Assembly: GCA_030263595.1 (NCBI GenBank)
Contig: SZPG01000022.1
Coordinates: forward strand, 1-64,000
DNA: 64,000 nucleotides
DNA from: Chloroflexi bacterium CFX6
GTDB lineage: Bacteria > Chloroflexota > Anaerolineae > Anaerolineales > Villigracilaceae
Direction: 5' to 3'
Of this stretch, positions 8,642-18,900 are shown one piece after another (position 1 is the first letter of the stretch; each line of letters begins with the position of its first letter). The translations under genes and the position numbers were made by a program. The notes beneath the pieces are model-generated. The model saw nothing but the letters and a program-made list of their open reading frames with translations. It was not told where the DNA came from and searched no databases.

Positions 8642-9970
8642 ATGAAAAAATTAAACGTGCCGGGTCCGAAAGCCCTGGCAATGATCGAACGTGATAAAAA
8701 AGTGATCTCATCGTCCTACCCGCGCGGATACCCCTTCGTGATGGATCACGGCAGGGGCGTGGAGGTGTGGGACCCCGACGGCAACCGCTTCATTGACATG
8801 ATGGGCGGCATCGCGGTCGTGGCGACGGGTCACGCCAACCCCAGGGTCGTGAAAGCGGTGCAGGATGCGGCGGAAAAGTTCCTGCACATCTCCTCCGATT
8901 TTTATCACGAGAACTGGATCCGCCTGAGCGAAAAACTGGACGAGATCGCGCCGTTCGAGGAAAACGCAAAAACGTTCCTGACCAACTCGGGAACCGAAGC
9001 GGTGGAGACCGCCATCAAACTTGCAAAGTTTTACACCAAGCGGCATAACTTCATCGGTTTTTTCGGCGCGTTCCACGGGCGCACGATGGGATCGGTGGCG
9101 TTCACTGCCAGCAAGCCGCATTATCATCGCGGTTTCTACCCGTTGATGCCGGGCGTGACGCACGTGCCGTTCCCCGATCCGTACCGCCCCATCCTGCATC
9201 GTAAAGCGGGCGAGGATTACGGCGAGACGGTGGTGCGCTTCATCGAGGAAGAGGTGTTCGGTCATAACGTGCCGGGCGACGAGATCGCCGGTGTGTTGGT
9301 CGAACCCATCCAGGGCGAGGGCGGGTACCTCGTTCCGCCGGACGGATTTTTCCCAGCCCTGCGAAAACTTTGCGACAAATACGGCATCCTGCTGATCGCG
9401 GACGAAGTGCAAAGCGGCATGGGACGCACCGGCAAATGGTGGGCAATCGAACACTGGGGCGTGGAGCCGGATATCGTCACCTCGGCGAAGGGGATCGCGT
9501 CCGGTCTTCCGCTCGGCGCGTGCATCGCGCGCGAATCGGTGATGACCTGGCCCAAAGGGGTGCATGGCAACACCTTCGGCGGCAATCCCGTCTCCTGCGC
9601 CGCCTCGCTGGCGACCATCGAACTGCTCGAAGAGCAATATCTCGCGAACGCCGCCGAGGTGGGACAATATGCGCTGGATGCGTTGCAGGAGATCCAGGCG
9701 CGGCACACTTCCATCGGCGACGTGCGCGGCAAGGGCTTGATGATCGGCGTCGAGTTCGTGAAAGGCAAAAGCTCCAAGGAACCGAACGAGGAGCTCCGCA
9801 ACATGATCGAAAGCAAAGCCTTCGAATACGGGCTGTTGCTTCTCGGATGCGGCAAATCGGTGATCCGCCTCGCGCCGCCCCTTTGCATCACCAAAAAGGA
9901 AATGGACGAAGCGCTCGACATCTTCGAGAACGTGATCACGATGGCTGAGAAGGAACAGGGGTTGAGGTAG
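8642..9970 (+). CDS. Class III PLP-dependent aminotransferase (ornithine/4-aminobutyrate type)
   Basis: A 442-residue fold-type I aminotransferase. SGTEA at 116-120 binds the PLP phosphate. The pyridine-binding Asp254 lies in LIADEVQSGMGRTG. The Schiff-base lysine is Lys283 in TSAKGIASGLPLGA, followed by HGNTFGGNPVSCAA. The family includes acetylornithine, ornithine, 4-aminobutyrate and beta-alanine transaminases. Sequence alone does not settle the substrate, and no arginine-pathway gene is adjacent. The start at 8642 has an excellent AGAGGAAAA ribosome site. An upstream in-frame extension through the repeat is rejected. A strong terminator follows (9980-10019), so it is probably monocistronic. 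Confidence 0.9.
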   Translation: MKKLNVPGPKALAMIERDKKVISSSYPRGYPFVMDHGRGVEVWDPDGNRFIDMMGGIAVVATGHANPRVVKAVQDAAEKFLHISSDFYHENWIRLSEKLDEIAPFEENAKTFLTNSGTEAVETAIKLAKFYTKRHNFIGFFGAFHGRTMGSVAFTASKPHYHRGFYPLMPGVTHVPFPDPYRPILHRKAGEDYGETVVRFIEEEVFGHNVPGDEIAGVLVEPIQGEGGYLVPPDGFFPALRKLCDKYGILLIADEVQSGMGRTGKWWAIEHWGVEPDIVTSAKGIASGLPLGACIARESVMTWPKGVHGNTFGGNPVSCAASLATIELLEEQYLANAAEVGQYALDALQEIQARHTSIGDVRGKGLMIGVEFVKGKSSKEPNEELRNMIESKAFEYGLLLLGCGKSVIRLAPPLCITKKEMDEALDIFENVITMAEKEQGLR

Positions 9971-9979
9971 TGGCGAAAT

Positions 9980-10019
9980 GCGCAGGCTGTCCGCCCGTGC
10001 GGACAGCCTGTGCGCTTTT
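9980..10019 (+). terminator. Rho-independent terminator after the aminotransferase
   Basis: A long GC-rich hairpin, GCGCAGGCTGTCCGC pairing with GCGGACAGCCTGTGCGC around a CCGT loop, with one mismatch, followed by TTTT. It lies 10 bases after the aminotransferase stop. Confidence 0.85.
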
Positions 10020-10090
10020 GAATGGACGGGCAGGCTGACCCGGCGATGCAACACCATCCCCCCTCTTACACATTGCATACAACCCGGTGA

Positions 10091-10096
10091 TAAAAT
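10091..10096 (+). promoter_or_regulatory. TAAAAT box just before the histidine kinase start
   Basis: TAAAAT ends 6 bases before the ATG at 10103, separated only by a run of C. There is no ribosome site. A transcript from this box would be leaderless, like the ROK kinase and murJ arrangements. Confidence 0.45.
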
Positions 10097-10102
10097 CCCC
10101 CC

Positions 10103-11671
10103 ATGCTTCCTGACTTCCGCGTCCGGCAACGCGATTACCTGCTCGAACTCTCGCGCGCGCTCACCCAGGAACTCGACCTTGAGAAATTGCTGGCGCGCGT
10201 GTTGAAAATTTCCATCGAGATGCTGGCTGGGCAGGCGGGTCTGATCGCCCTAAAGGAACAGGACGGCTGGCGCGTCGCCACCGCCCATGGAATTGCTCCC
10301 GCTTTCCTAAGCTATTTGACTCCGCTGTTGGCTGAGGAAAATGTCCGTGAACTGGACGTGCGCGAACTCAACCGCATGTTGAAGGAACTGACCTACACCG
10401 CCAGCATGGGACTCCTCAACGGCACCGCCCTGCCCCTCGCCGCCCACGGACAGGTCATCGGCGTCATCTTCATCTTCCGCAATTATCCCGATCTCTTCAC
10501 CCAAAACGACCGCGTCCTGCTTCAATCGTTTGCCGACCAGGCGGCGATCGCCGTGTTCAACGCGCGGCTTTACGGGCAGGTCTCCTACGAAAAACAAAGA
10601 CTGGATGCGCTTCTCGACTCCGCCGCAGACGGCATCCTGATCCTCAACGCCGACCATACCATCGAGCGATGCAACGTTTCCTTCGAAAGGCTTTTCGGCG
10701 AGCCGCGCGCCCAGATCATCGGAAAGGATCACACGGAGATCATCCGCTGGAGGGGAGACACGCAAGGTAAAACGCTCGAAGAGGCGGAGGCGGACGGCTG
10801 GCCCCTCACTCCCAACGCGACCTTGTACGTGGAGGGCGATCTCGAAAGGCGCGCCCAACCTCCGCTTCCCGTAGGCGTGACCTACGCGCCCATGCTCACA
10901 GAGGAGCGCAAACTTCGCAACATCATCGCCTCGGTGCGCGACATCACACACTTCCGCACGGCGGACGAGATCAAGTCCACGTTCATTTCGATCGTGAGTC
11001 ACGAACTCCGCACGCCCGTCGCGCTCATCAAGGGATACGCCTCCACCCTGCGCCGCGACGACGCCAAATGGGACAAAACCACCATCAACGATTCGCTGGC
11101 GGTCATCGAAGAGGAGGCGGATCGCCTGAGCCGCATGATTGACGACCTGCTCGACGCTTCACGCCTGCAGGCTGGCGGGATGAACCTCAACCGCGCGGAC
11201 GTTTCCCTCGCGATGCTTTCGAAACGCGTGGCGGAAAAATTTTCCACGCAATCGAAAAACCACGTCATCGTCACGGATTTTCCCGAAAACTTCCCGGTCA
11301 TCCTCGCCGACGAAACGCGCATCGAGCAGGTGATTTCCAATCTTGTCTCCAACGCGTTGAAATACGCCGCCAAAGGCGTGATCAAAATTGGCGGACAGGC
11401 GCGACCCGAACAGGTCGTCGTTTGCGTTTCGGACGAGGGTCCCGGCATCGAAGCCAGGGACCTGCCGCACATCTTCGACCGGTTCTATCGTTCGACGAAA
11501 GCCGCCAGGAATACGAAGGGAGCGGGTTTGGGACTATACCTCGCGCGCGCCATCGTGGAGGCGCACGGCGGGCGCATCTGGGCGGACGCTTCGACACAAC
11601 CCATCGGGCAGTCTACGCAGCGCCCGAAACCCGACGCCGGCGCGAGGATCTGTTTCTCCCTTCCGCGTTGA
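10103..11671 (+). CDS. GAF-PAS sensor histidine kinase, orphan
   Basis: A 522-residue cytosolic kinase with no membrane span. An N-terminal GAF-type domain (about 15-160) is followed by a PAS domain (about 165-285, including LDSAADGILILNADHTIERCN). The HisKA dimerisation domain has the phospho-acceptor His300 in SIVSHELRTPVALIKG. The catalytic ATPase shows the N-box (QVISNLVSNALKYA), DEGPGIE and GAGLGLYLARAIVEAHGG. No response regulator lies next to it, so its partner is elsewhere. It probably senses a small ligand or redox state in the cytoplasm, but the signal cannot be inferred. The stop codon directly abuts a palindromic repeat element. Confidence 0.92.
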   Translation: MLPDFRVRQRDYLLELSRALTQELDLEKLLARVLKISIEMLAGQAGLIALKEQDGWRVATAHGIAPAFLSYLTPLLAEENVRELDVRELNRMLKELTYTASMGLLNGTALPLAAHGQVIGVIFIFRNYPDLFTQNDRVLLQSFADQAAIAVFNARLYGQVSYEKQRLDALLDSAADGILILNADHTIERCNVSFERLFGEPRAQIIGKDHTEIIRWRGDTQGKTLEEAEADGWPLTPNATLYVEGDLERRAQPPLPVGVTYAPMLTEERKLRNIIASVRDITHFRTADEIKSTFISIVSHELRTPVALIKGYASTLRRDDAKWDKTTINDSLAVIEEEADRLSRMIDDLLDASRLQAGGMNLNRADVSLAMLSKRVAEKFSTQSKNHVIVTDFPENFPVILADETRIEQVISNLVSNALKYAAKGVIKIGGQARPEQVVVCVSDEGPGIEARDLPHIFDRFYRSTKAARNTKGAGLGLYLARAIVEAHGGRIWADASTQPIGQSTQRPKPDAGARICFSLPR

Positions 11672-11700
11672 TCTCACCCTCCCCCAAAGGGAGAGGGATG
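11672..11700. repeat. GGAGAGGG palindromic element, intergenic copy
   Basis: Reads TCTCACCCTCCCCC-AAA-GGGAGAGGG. It starts at the base after the histidine kinase stop codon. Related copies are at 43208-43328, 52509-52543 and 62967-62999. In RNA it would form a short GC hairpin, but no T-tract follows. Confidence 0.75.
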
Positions 11701-11799
11701 TCGTGTCGGGGTGGTAAAATCAATCGAAACAGAACCAGCCCTTCGTGAGTCCGAAGCGCCCCGAGCGCAGGCGAAGGGAAATCCAAAGAGGAAATATTC

Positions 11800-13608
11800 A
11801 TGGCAAACAAAGTTCTTCCAAGAAGCAGGATGGATAAAAAATTCACGTGGAACGCGGAAAGCGTCTTCCCATCCGACGACGCATGGGGGAAGGAGGTCAA
11901 CAGGATCATCGCGGACATCCCGTCCGTCAAACAATATCAGGGACGGCTCGCAGAGGGAGCGTCGGTCCTGCTCGACGCGCTCACCGCGGTGGATGAATTG
12001 CTTTCGCACGCGCAGAAGGCATACATGTACGCGGGGTTTTCGTATAACGTGGATACGACGAACCAGAAAGCCGCGGGAATGTTGGACAAGGCGCAGGGCA
12101 TGTACGGGCAGGTGGCTTCGGCGGTCTCTTATCTGAACCCGGAAATCCTGGCGATCGGCAGGGAGAGGCTCGAGCGGTGGATGACCGAAAACGCGAAACT
12201 CGCGGTGTACATGCACGCCTTCGACGACCTCTTCCGCAAACAGGCGCACGTGCGCTCGACGGAGGTGGAGGAGATCCTCGGACTCGTGAGCGATCCCTTG
12301 AGCGGCGCGTCCAACTCGACGAGCATGTTGACCAACGCGGACTTCAAATTCAAACCCATCAAGGACGAGAAGGGACGGGCGATTGACGTTACGCAGGGAA
12401 ATTATGACAGCGAGTTGATGCACCTGACGAGCCGCAGGGCGCGCAAAGCCGCGTATACCGCATACATGGATAAATACGTGGAACACAAGAACACGCTCGC
12501 GGCGAACCTCTCTGCATCCATCAAGGCGAATGTCTTTTACATGCGGGCGCGCAGGCACGAGACCACGCTGGCGGCTTCGCTGTTCGATTTGAACGTTCCG
12601 ACCGAGGTGTTCTACAACCTGATTGATACGTTCAAAAAGAACCTGCCGGTCTGGCATCGCTACTTCGAACTTCGACGCAAGGCGCTGGGCGTGAGGAAAC
12701 TTGCCTATTACGACATGTGGGCGCCCGTCACGAAGAAGAAGGTGAAAGTGCCTTTCGAAAAGGCGGTGGATTTGATTTGCGAAAGCCTCGCGCCGATGGG
12801 CAGGGAATACGTGAAAACGCTCCGCAAGGGCGTTCTCGAAGACCGCTGGGTGGATCGTTACCCAAACCAGGGCAAGGGACACGGCGCGTTCTCGTGGGGT
12901 TCGCAAGGCACATACCCGTTCATCATGATGAGTTTCACGGACGAAGTGACCAGCATGAGCACGCTCGCGCACGAACTCGGTCATTCGATGCACTCGTATC
13001 TCACGTGGAAGCATCAGCCGTTCGCCTACGCCAATTACTCGTTGTTCGTCGCGGAGGTCGCGTCCAACTTCCACCAGGCGATGATGCGCGGGCATTTGTT
13101 GAATTCGAACATTGACAAACACTTCAAACTCGCGCTCATCGAAGAGGCGGTCGGCGGAAACTTCTTCCGTTACTTCTTCCAGATGCCGACCCTGGCGCGC
13201 TTCGAACTTGAGACCCACCAGCGCGCCGAACGCGGCGAACCCCTGACAGCCGATTCGATGATCGCCCTGATGGCTGATCTGTTCGCCGAGGGATTTGGTC
13301 CAAACTTCGACGTGGACCGCGAGCGCGTCGGCATGACGTGGGCGACCTTCCCGCATCTGTTCTCGGATTATTACGTCTACGCCTACGCGACGGGCATTTC
13401 CGGCGCGCACGCCGCGGCGGGACGCATCCTGCGCGGCGAACCGAACGCGGTGGAAAATTATCTCGGCTTCCTGAAGTCCGGTTCGTCGGATTACTCGCTG
13501 AACGCACTCAAAAAAGCCGGCATTGACCTGACCTCCCCTGCAACCGTAGAGGAGACCTTCGCGGTCATGGAAAATTACATTGACCGGATGGAAGAATTGA
13601 TGGGATAG
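11800..13608 (+). CDS. pepF: Oligoendopeptidase F (M3B metallopeptidase)
   Basis: A 602-residue cytosolic zinc peptidase that cuts short peptides. The zinc motif HELGH is at 391-395 in STLAHELGHSMHSYL. The third ligand region is FVAEVASNFHQAMM about 27 residues later. The N-terminal helical oligopeptidase-F domain occupies about 100-190. The length matches PepF (about 600 residues). The C-terminal substrate-binding region YYVYAYATGISGAHAA is present. The start has an AAAGAGGAAAT ribosome site. A TAAAAT-like box at about 11715 could be its promoter. No signal peptide. Confidence 0.95.
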   Translation: MANKVLPRSRMDKKFTWNAESVFPSDDAWGKEVNRIIADIPSVKQYQGRLAEGASVLLDALTAVDELLSHAQKAYMYAGFSYNVDTTNQKAAGMLDKAQGMYGQVASAVSYLNPEILAIGRERLERWMTENAKLAVYMHAFDDLFRKQAHVRSTEVEEILGLVSDPLSGASNSTSMLTNADFKFKPIKDEKGRAIDVTQGNYDSELMHLTSRRARKAAYTAYMDKYVEHKNTLAANLSASIKANVFYMRARRHETTLAASLFDLNVPTEVFYNLIDTFKKNLPVWHRYFELRRKALGVRKLAYYDMWAPVTKKKVKVPFEKAVDLICESLAPMGREYVKTLRKGVLEDRWVDRYPNQGKGHGAFSWGSQGTYPFIMMSFTDEVTSMSTLAHELGHSMHSYLTWKHQPFAYANYSLFVAEVASNFHQAMMRGHLLNSNIDKHFKLALIEEAVGGNFFRYFFQMPTLARFELETHQRAERGEPLTADSMIALMADLFAEGFGPNFDVDRERVGMTWATFPHLFSDYYVYAYATGISGAHAAAGRILRGEPNAVENYLGFLKSGSSDYSLNALKKAGIDLTSPATVEETFAVMENYIDRMEELMG

Positions 13609-13660
13609 CCGCGCAATTTCCAGTCTCCACACCGGAAGACCCGAAAGTTGGAGATTGCGC

Positions 13661-13690
13661 CAATCGCAAATCGTAAATCGGAAATCGCAG
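13661..13690. repeat. Degenerate 7-bp tandem repeat, AATCGNA family, copy 1
   Basis: Units AATCGCA, AATCGTA, AATCGGA and AATCGCA in tandem. They end one base before the ATG of the CpXC protein gene, displacing any ribosome site. The same family on the other strand lies at 25001-25049 and 61849-61920. Confidence 0.82.
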
Positions 13691-13691
13691 A

Positions 13692-15053
13692 ATGCCACAA
13701 ACACAAATCGCATGTCCAAACTGCCGCCAGATGATCGCGGCGAATATCGAACAACTCTTCGACGTGACGCAGGATCCGCAAGCCAAACAGAGATTGCTGG
13801 GTGGAATCTCGAACATGGCGCACTGTCCGCATTGCGGGTTTCAGGGACGGCTTGCCACGCCCATCGTGTATCACGACAACGAGAAGGAACTCCTGCTCAC
13901 GTTCTTCCCGCCTGAGTTGAACGTCCCGTTGAACGATCAGGAAAAGATCATCGGTCCGCTCATCAAAAAGGCGACGGATAGCCTGCCCCCCGAAAAACGG
14001 AAAGGTTATTTGCTCAAGCCCGTCGCCAACCTTTCGTATGAATCGATGATCAAGTTGATCCTCGAAAAGGACGGGATCACTTCGGAGATGCTCAAGGAAC
14101 AGCAGGACCGCGTCCAGGTCATCGAACGGCTCCTGCAAGCCAGTTCGAAGGATGTAAGAAGCGAGATCCTCCGGCAGAACGAGCAATTGCTGGACGAGCA
14201 GTTCTTTGCGTTGTTCAGCCGTCTCGCGCAAAGCGCGGCGGGGAGCGGGCAGGAAGCCATGGCGCGCGCCATGTTCGATCTGCAAAACCAATTGCTCGAG
14301 GAGACCGCGCTCGGGCGTCAGTTGAAGGAATCGGTTGGGGAGTTGGAAGCAGCCACAAAGTCGTTGCAGGAAGCGGGGCAGAGACTCACGCGCGAGAAAC
14401 TGCTGGATCTCGTCCTTGAATCCCCGAACGACGCGCGGGTCAAGGCGTACGTCAGCCTGGCGCGCGTCGGGATGGATTATCAATTCTTCCAGTCTCTCAG
14501 CGAGAGGATTGACAAGGCGTCGGGCGAGGAGAAGGCGAGGCTGGAATCCGTCCGCGGGAAACTGCTCGGTCTCATCAATGATTACGACAAGCAGGTGGAG
14601 GCGCGCTACAAACAGGCGCAGGACCTCGTGGAGAAGATCCTGGCGCAGGACGACATCGTCAGGGCGGTGCAGGATAATTTGCAGAACATCACGCAGGACG
14701 TGGCGGACATCGCGAGCCAGATGTTGCGGCAGGCTTCCGAAAGAAACGACTACGCGCGGATGGGCAAATTGCAGAAAATGATCGAGGCGCTGCGGCAGGC
14801 GTCCACGCCGCCGGAGATCGAACTCATCGAACACCTGCTGGAGGCGCCCGACGATGCCGCGCTCGAAAAGAGGCTGGCGGATAACCAGGGAATGCTCGAC
14901 GATCAGTTCATGCAGGCGCTGATCGGGCTGGTCGCGCAGATTGACCAGGCGGCGGAGCAGGGCAATCCCGAAGCAAAAGCGTTGAGCGAAAAACTCGGCA
15001 AGGTTTACAAGACCGCGATGAAGTTTTCGATGAAGAGGAACATGGCGCAGTAA
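13692..15053 (+). CDS. CpXC zinc-domain protein with helical C-terminal region
   Basis: A 453-residue protein. Cys8/Cys11 and Cys45/Cys48 form the paired CPNC and CPHC knuckles of the CpXC domain (about 1-125, including a LLLTFFPPELNVPLND segment). The remainder (about 150-453) is highly charged, helix-rich and probably coiled coil, with repeated EEQLLDEQF-like and LEKRLADNQGMLDDQF-like stretches. CpXC proteins are uncharacterised; structural or chaperone-like roles are possible. It is followed by a strong bidirectional terminator. There is no clear ribosome site because a tandem repeat abuts the ATG. Confidence 0.75.
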   Translation: MPQTQIACPNCRQMIAANIEQLFDVTQDPQAKQRLLGGISNMAHCPHCGFQGRLATPIVYHDNEKELLLTFFPPELNVPLNDQEKIIGPLIKKATDSLPPEKRKGYLLKPVANLSYESMIKLILEKDGITSEMLKEQQDRVQVIERLLQASSKDVRSEILRQNEQLLDEQFFALFSRLAQSAAGSGQEAMARAMFDLQNQLLEETALGRQLKESVGELEAATKSLQEAGQRLTREKLLDLVLESPNDARVKAYVSLARVGMDYQFFQSLSERIDKASGEEKARLESVRGKLLGLINDYDKQVEARYKQAQDLVEKILAQDDIVRAVQDNLQNITQDVADIASQMLRQASERNDYARMGKLQKMIEALRQASTPPEIELIEHLLEAPDDAALEKRLADNQGMLDDQFMQALIGLVAQIDQAAEQGNPEAKALSEKLGKVYKTAMKFSMKRNMAQ

Positions 15054-15098
15054 TCTGCTACTTCACATCCGCTTGAAAAAGACCATAGAAAACGCAAT

Positions 15099-15133
15099 AA
15101 AAAAGTGGGTTCCTTGTGGAACCCACTTTTTTT
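15099..15133. terminator. Bidirectional terminator
   Basis: AAAAGTGGGTTCC-TTGT-GGAACCCACTTTT with A-tract on the left and T-tract on the right. It serves both the CpXC gene (plus) and the convergent secreted-protein gene (minus). Confidence 0.93.
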
Positions 15134-15148
15134 GTGTGTTGAACGTCG

Positions 15149-15676
15149 TCACCTGACCGGCGTGCAACTTACGGTGTCGGGGTTGCGCGTGGTCGTGCAG
15201 GTGTAGTTCTGGGTCAGCAACAGCGCGCCGGTGGCGGTGTCGTAGACCGAGATCGTGGCGTTCGTCCAGAAGATGAAGTCAATGCGCCCGGTCCAGTTGG
15301 GGTTGGGACAACCGGCCTCATCCCAGGGGATGGTTTCAGGGTCGTCGGTCTCGGTGAAGAAGGGCGACCTGCCGTTCTTGCGGATGGGGTCGTCGCCGTC
15401 GAGCGTCTGCTGTCCAGTGGCGGACACCTTGGGGTAACTCTGACCCGGCACGTCGTTGCCGCCGTAGTTGGTGCAGACGACCGCCGGAATGCCGCTGGCG
15501 TTCAAAACAAGGGTCACGTCGGTATTGCCCAGCCCGCTGGCGAACCCGGAGGCGATGAGCGAACCGAGCGAGAAGGTAACGCCCGATAATTTGACCGCGC
15601 CGCCTGCGAACACCGTCGAAGTCGAAAGCGTCAGGATCAACAGCGCCGCCAGGATGGTAAACAGTTTCTTGTTCAT
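15149..15676 (-). CDS. Secreted protein of unknown function
   Basis: A 175-residue protein with a classical Sec signal peptide at 1-24 (MNKKLFTILAALL..., cleavage likely after STVFA). The mature part is rich in Thr, Ser, Asn and Gly and has four cysteines (CTNYGG, GCPNPN, NYTCTT, VSCTPV) that could form two disulfides. An FWTNATISVYDTATG segment suggests beta structure. No family is recognised. The AGGAGAGA ribosome site before the ATG is very good. It lies alone, divergent from the large cyclase/ATPase gene, and shares a terminator with the CpXC gene. Confidence 0.72.
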   Translation of the reverse strand: MNKKLFTILAALLILTLSTSTVFAGGAVKLSGVTFSLGSLIASGFASGLGNTDVTLVLNASGIPAVVCTNYGGNDVPGQSYPKVSATGQQTLDGDDPIRKNGRSPFFTETDDPETIPWDEAGCPNPNWTGRIDFIFWTNATISVYDTATGALLLTQNYTCTTTRNPDTVSCTPVR

Positions 15677-15830
15677 GTCTCTCCTCTATTGAGTGGTCGA
15701 ACGGATTCGATGAGCAAAACTCGTTTATTGCCTGTTTCCCCGGACTGCCTCCTTTCCCTGTAAAGAAACGACAGTTACAGCCTGTTGCGCGCAACTGGAA
15801 AATGATGGATAATCGGGTAAATTTTACTTA

Positions 15831-15868
15831 TATTGTAATGACCGTAACATATCCAAAAGGTTACAATA
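15831..15868. promoter_or_regulatory. Inverted repeat TATTGTAA...TTACAATA, possible operator
   Basis: Perfect 8-base arms at 15831-15838 and 15861-15868 lie in the A/T-rich gap between the divergent secreted-protein and cyclase/ATPase genes. The spacing (30 bases, centre to centre) would place two half-sites about three helical turns apart. No regulator can be assigned. Confidence 0.35.
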
Positions 15869-15908
15869 ATCGCGGAGCCGCGCGCGGCAGCGCAGCTTAC
15901 GAGCCTGT

Positions 15909-18900
15909 ATGAATTTACGCAACAATCCGGCAGAACCGAACGAACGCGAAAATCTGGAACGGGCAATCGCCGCCGTCGAAGCCAGGCGCTTCGAGTTGGG
16001 GGATGAGGCTGCGGAGGTCGCCCTGGCGTCCATGCGCGAAAAACTTGCCAAACTGGACGCGCGGGAACGCGCCTCGCACAAACCGCAGCAACGGAAACTG
16101 GTCACCGTACTTTTCGCGGACGTTTCCGGGTTTACCGCCATGGCTGAGACGATGGATCACGAAGTCGTCACCGAGGTGATCAACTCCCTCTGGTCGCGCG
16201 TGGACAAAGCCGTCCTCGATCACGGCGGCTTCATTGACAAGCACATCGGCGACGCGATCATGGCGTTGTTCGGCACGCCGACCGCCCACGAAGACGACCC
16301 GGAGCGCGCCATCCGCGCCGCGCTGCAGATCCAGTCCGAGATCCGCGACTGGAAGCGGGAACAATCCGAAACCCTGGCGGATTACAAAAGCCAGATCCAA
16401 AACATCCAATTGCGGATCGGCATCAACACCGGTCCCGCCCTGCTTGGCACGGTCGGCACCATGGGGGAATACACAGCCATCGGCGATACCGTGAACCTCG
16501 CCAGCCGCCTGGAACACGCGGCGCCCGTTGGCGGGATCCTGATCTCCCAAGACACACACCAGCACGTAAGAGGACTGTTCAACATCACAGCCCTCGAGCC
16601 GCTAACCGTCAGGGGCAAGAGCGAACCGATCCAGGTCTTTACGGTCAACGGGGTGAAACCGCGTTCCTTCCGCGATACCACCCGCGGCGTCGAAGGCATC
16701 GAGACGCGCACCATCGGCCGCGAGCGGGAACTGGCGCAAATGCAAACCGCCTTCGAACAGACGGTTTCAAACCGGCAGACACATCTCCTCAACCTCATCG
16801 CGGAGGCGGGCATCGGCAAATCGCGATTGTTGTTCGAGTTCGGCAAATGGCTCGATGCAAAGGAACAGCCCGTCACGCTTTTCAAAGGGCGCGCAACCCA
16901 GGAGACCTTTCAGATACCCTATTCGCTTCTGCGCGGCATTCTCGCTTCGGCGTTCGAGATCGAAGAGAGCGACCGCGCCTCTGTTGCGCGGCAAAAATTC
17001 GAAAGCGGCATCCTGAAAAACACGAGCGACAGGGACAACGCCATCCTGTACGCCCATTTCATCGGTCACCTCATCGGTCTCGATTTTTCAGCCAGTCCCC
17101 ACTTGAAAGGCATTCTGGGAGATGCGCGACAAATCCGCGACAGGGCTTTTTACTACGCCGCGCAGTTGCTGACCGAATTGTCCCAGCGCCAGCCGGTGAT
17201 CATCTTCCTCGAGGATATCCACTGGGCGGACAGCGGTTCGCTCGACTTCCTCGAATACCTGATGAACACCAAACCCGACCTGCCGCTTCTGGTGATCGGC
17301 TTGGCCCGTTCGACCCTCTTCGAACACAGACCGGACTGGGCGACGGGAGCGGTTCAAACCCTGACCTTGAATCTGCCTCCGTTATCCGACGCCGATACGC
17401 GCCGACTCGTCGAGGAGATCCTGCAAAAAGTCCCTCACATACCCGAAGCCCTGATCGGGTTGATCGTCAACAAGGCGGAGGGGAGTCCCTTCTACGTGGA
17501 GGAATTGATCCGGGCATTGATCGAGGGAGGGGTCATCGTCAGAGGGGCGGAGCAGTGGTCGGTGGAGATGAAGCGTCTTTCCGACCTCAAGGTCCCAGCC
17601 ACATTGACGGGTCTGCTCCAGGCGCGGTTGGACGGTTTGATGGCGGACGTCCGCGAAACGCTGCAACAGGCCTCCGTAGTGGGACGCATCTTCTGGATGG
17701 ACATTCTCGAACACATGCGCAACCCGGAATTCCAAAGCGCGGAAACCGCGATCCCGGTCATGGACAAATTGGGGGTATTGCGCGCCAAGGAACTGGTCTT
17801 TCGTTACGAGGAGTCCGCGTCCAAACAGGCGCTGGAATTCATCTTCAAGAATCAGATCCTCCACGACGTGACGTACGAAAGCGTGTTGCTCAGGCTCCGC
17901 CCCGTTTATCACGTGCAAGCCGCGGAGGGACTGGTCGAATTGGGCGGGGAACGCGCCAATGAATACGCGGGGCGCGTGGGCGAACATTACGAACGCGCGG
18001 GCGAATTCCTGAAAGCCGCGGAATGGTACGCGCGAGCCGGACTGCAGGCGCAAAGCAGGTACGCATCCGACTCAGCCGTCAACTTTTACCGAAAAGCGCT
18101 CGACTTTCTCGAACGATCCCGTTCGGCTGAACACCTCCGGTTGAAGCTCGAAGTATTTTTGCGCCTGGGCGAAGTATTGAACTGGCAGGCGCGCTACACG
18201 GACGCGGCGGAAAACTTCAACGCGATGTCGAAAGCCGCGCAGGAGGTCAACGATCTCATCGCCCAATCGCAGGCGCTGTTGGGGCTGGCAACTGCGCAGG
18301 GATATCAGGGAGACAACCAGGCGTCGCTCGAAAGCGCGATCCGTTCGGAGTCGCTGGCGCGAAATGCCGAGGCAAAATTGGAACTGGCGCGGGCATTGTG
18401 GGCGCAGGGTTCCGCCCGTTATCGCCTGGGCGATTCGCAGGCGGCAATGTCCCTTGCGGAACAGGCGCTTGCCATATTCACGGAGTTGAACAACCAGAAT
18501 GAGATGGCGCGGTGCATGAATCTTTTGGGCGCGGCGTACTACGTCTCGGGCCGGTTCGACAAGGCGGAAGAGTATTGGGAAAACGCCCTGAGGATCTTTC
18601 AGGAACTGGGCAACCGGCAGCAGGGCATGGACCTGCTCAGCAACCTCGGCGTGATCGCGGACGCGCGCGGCGATTACGAGACCGCCTTCCAAAGGTACGA
18701 CCGCGCGTTGTCCATCGCGCGCGAGGTGGGATACAGGGACGGAGAGATCGTGTTCCTCACGAACCGCGGCGGCGAACTGGCGGCTTTGGGAAATTACGAA
18801 GCCGCAGAAGCGGACCTGCGCCAGGCGATCCACATGGCGGGCATCACCGGCTCGTGGTGCATGCCGCTCACCTTCAACTACCGCGCCGAGGCGCTGATCG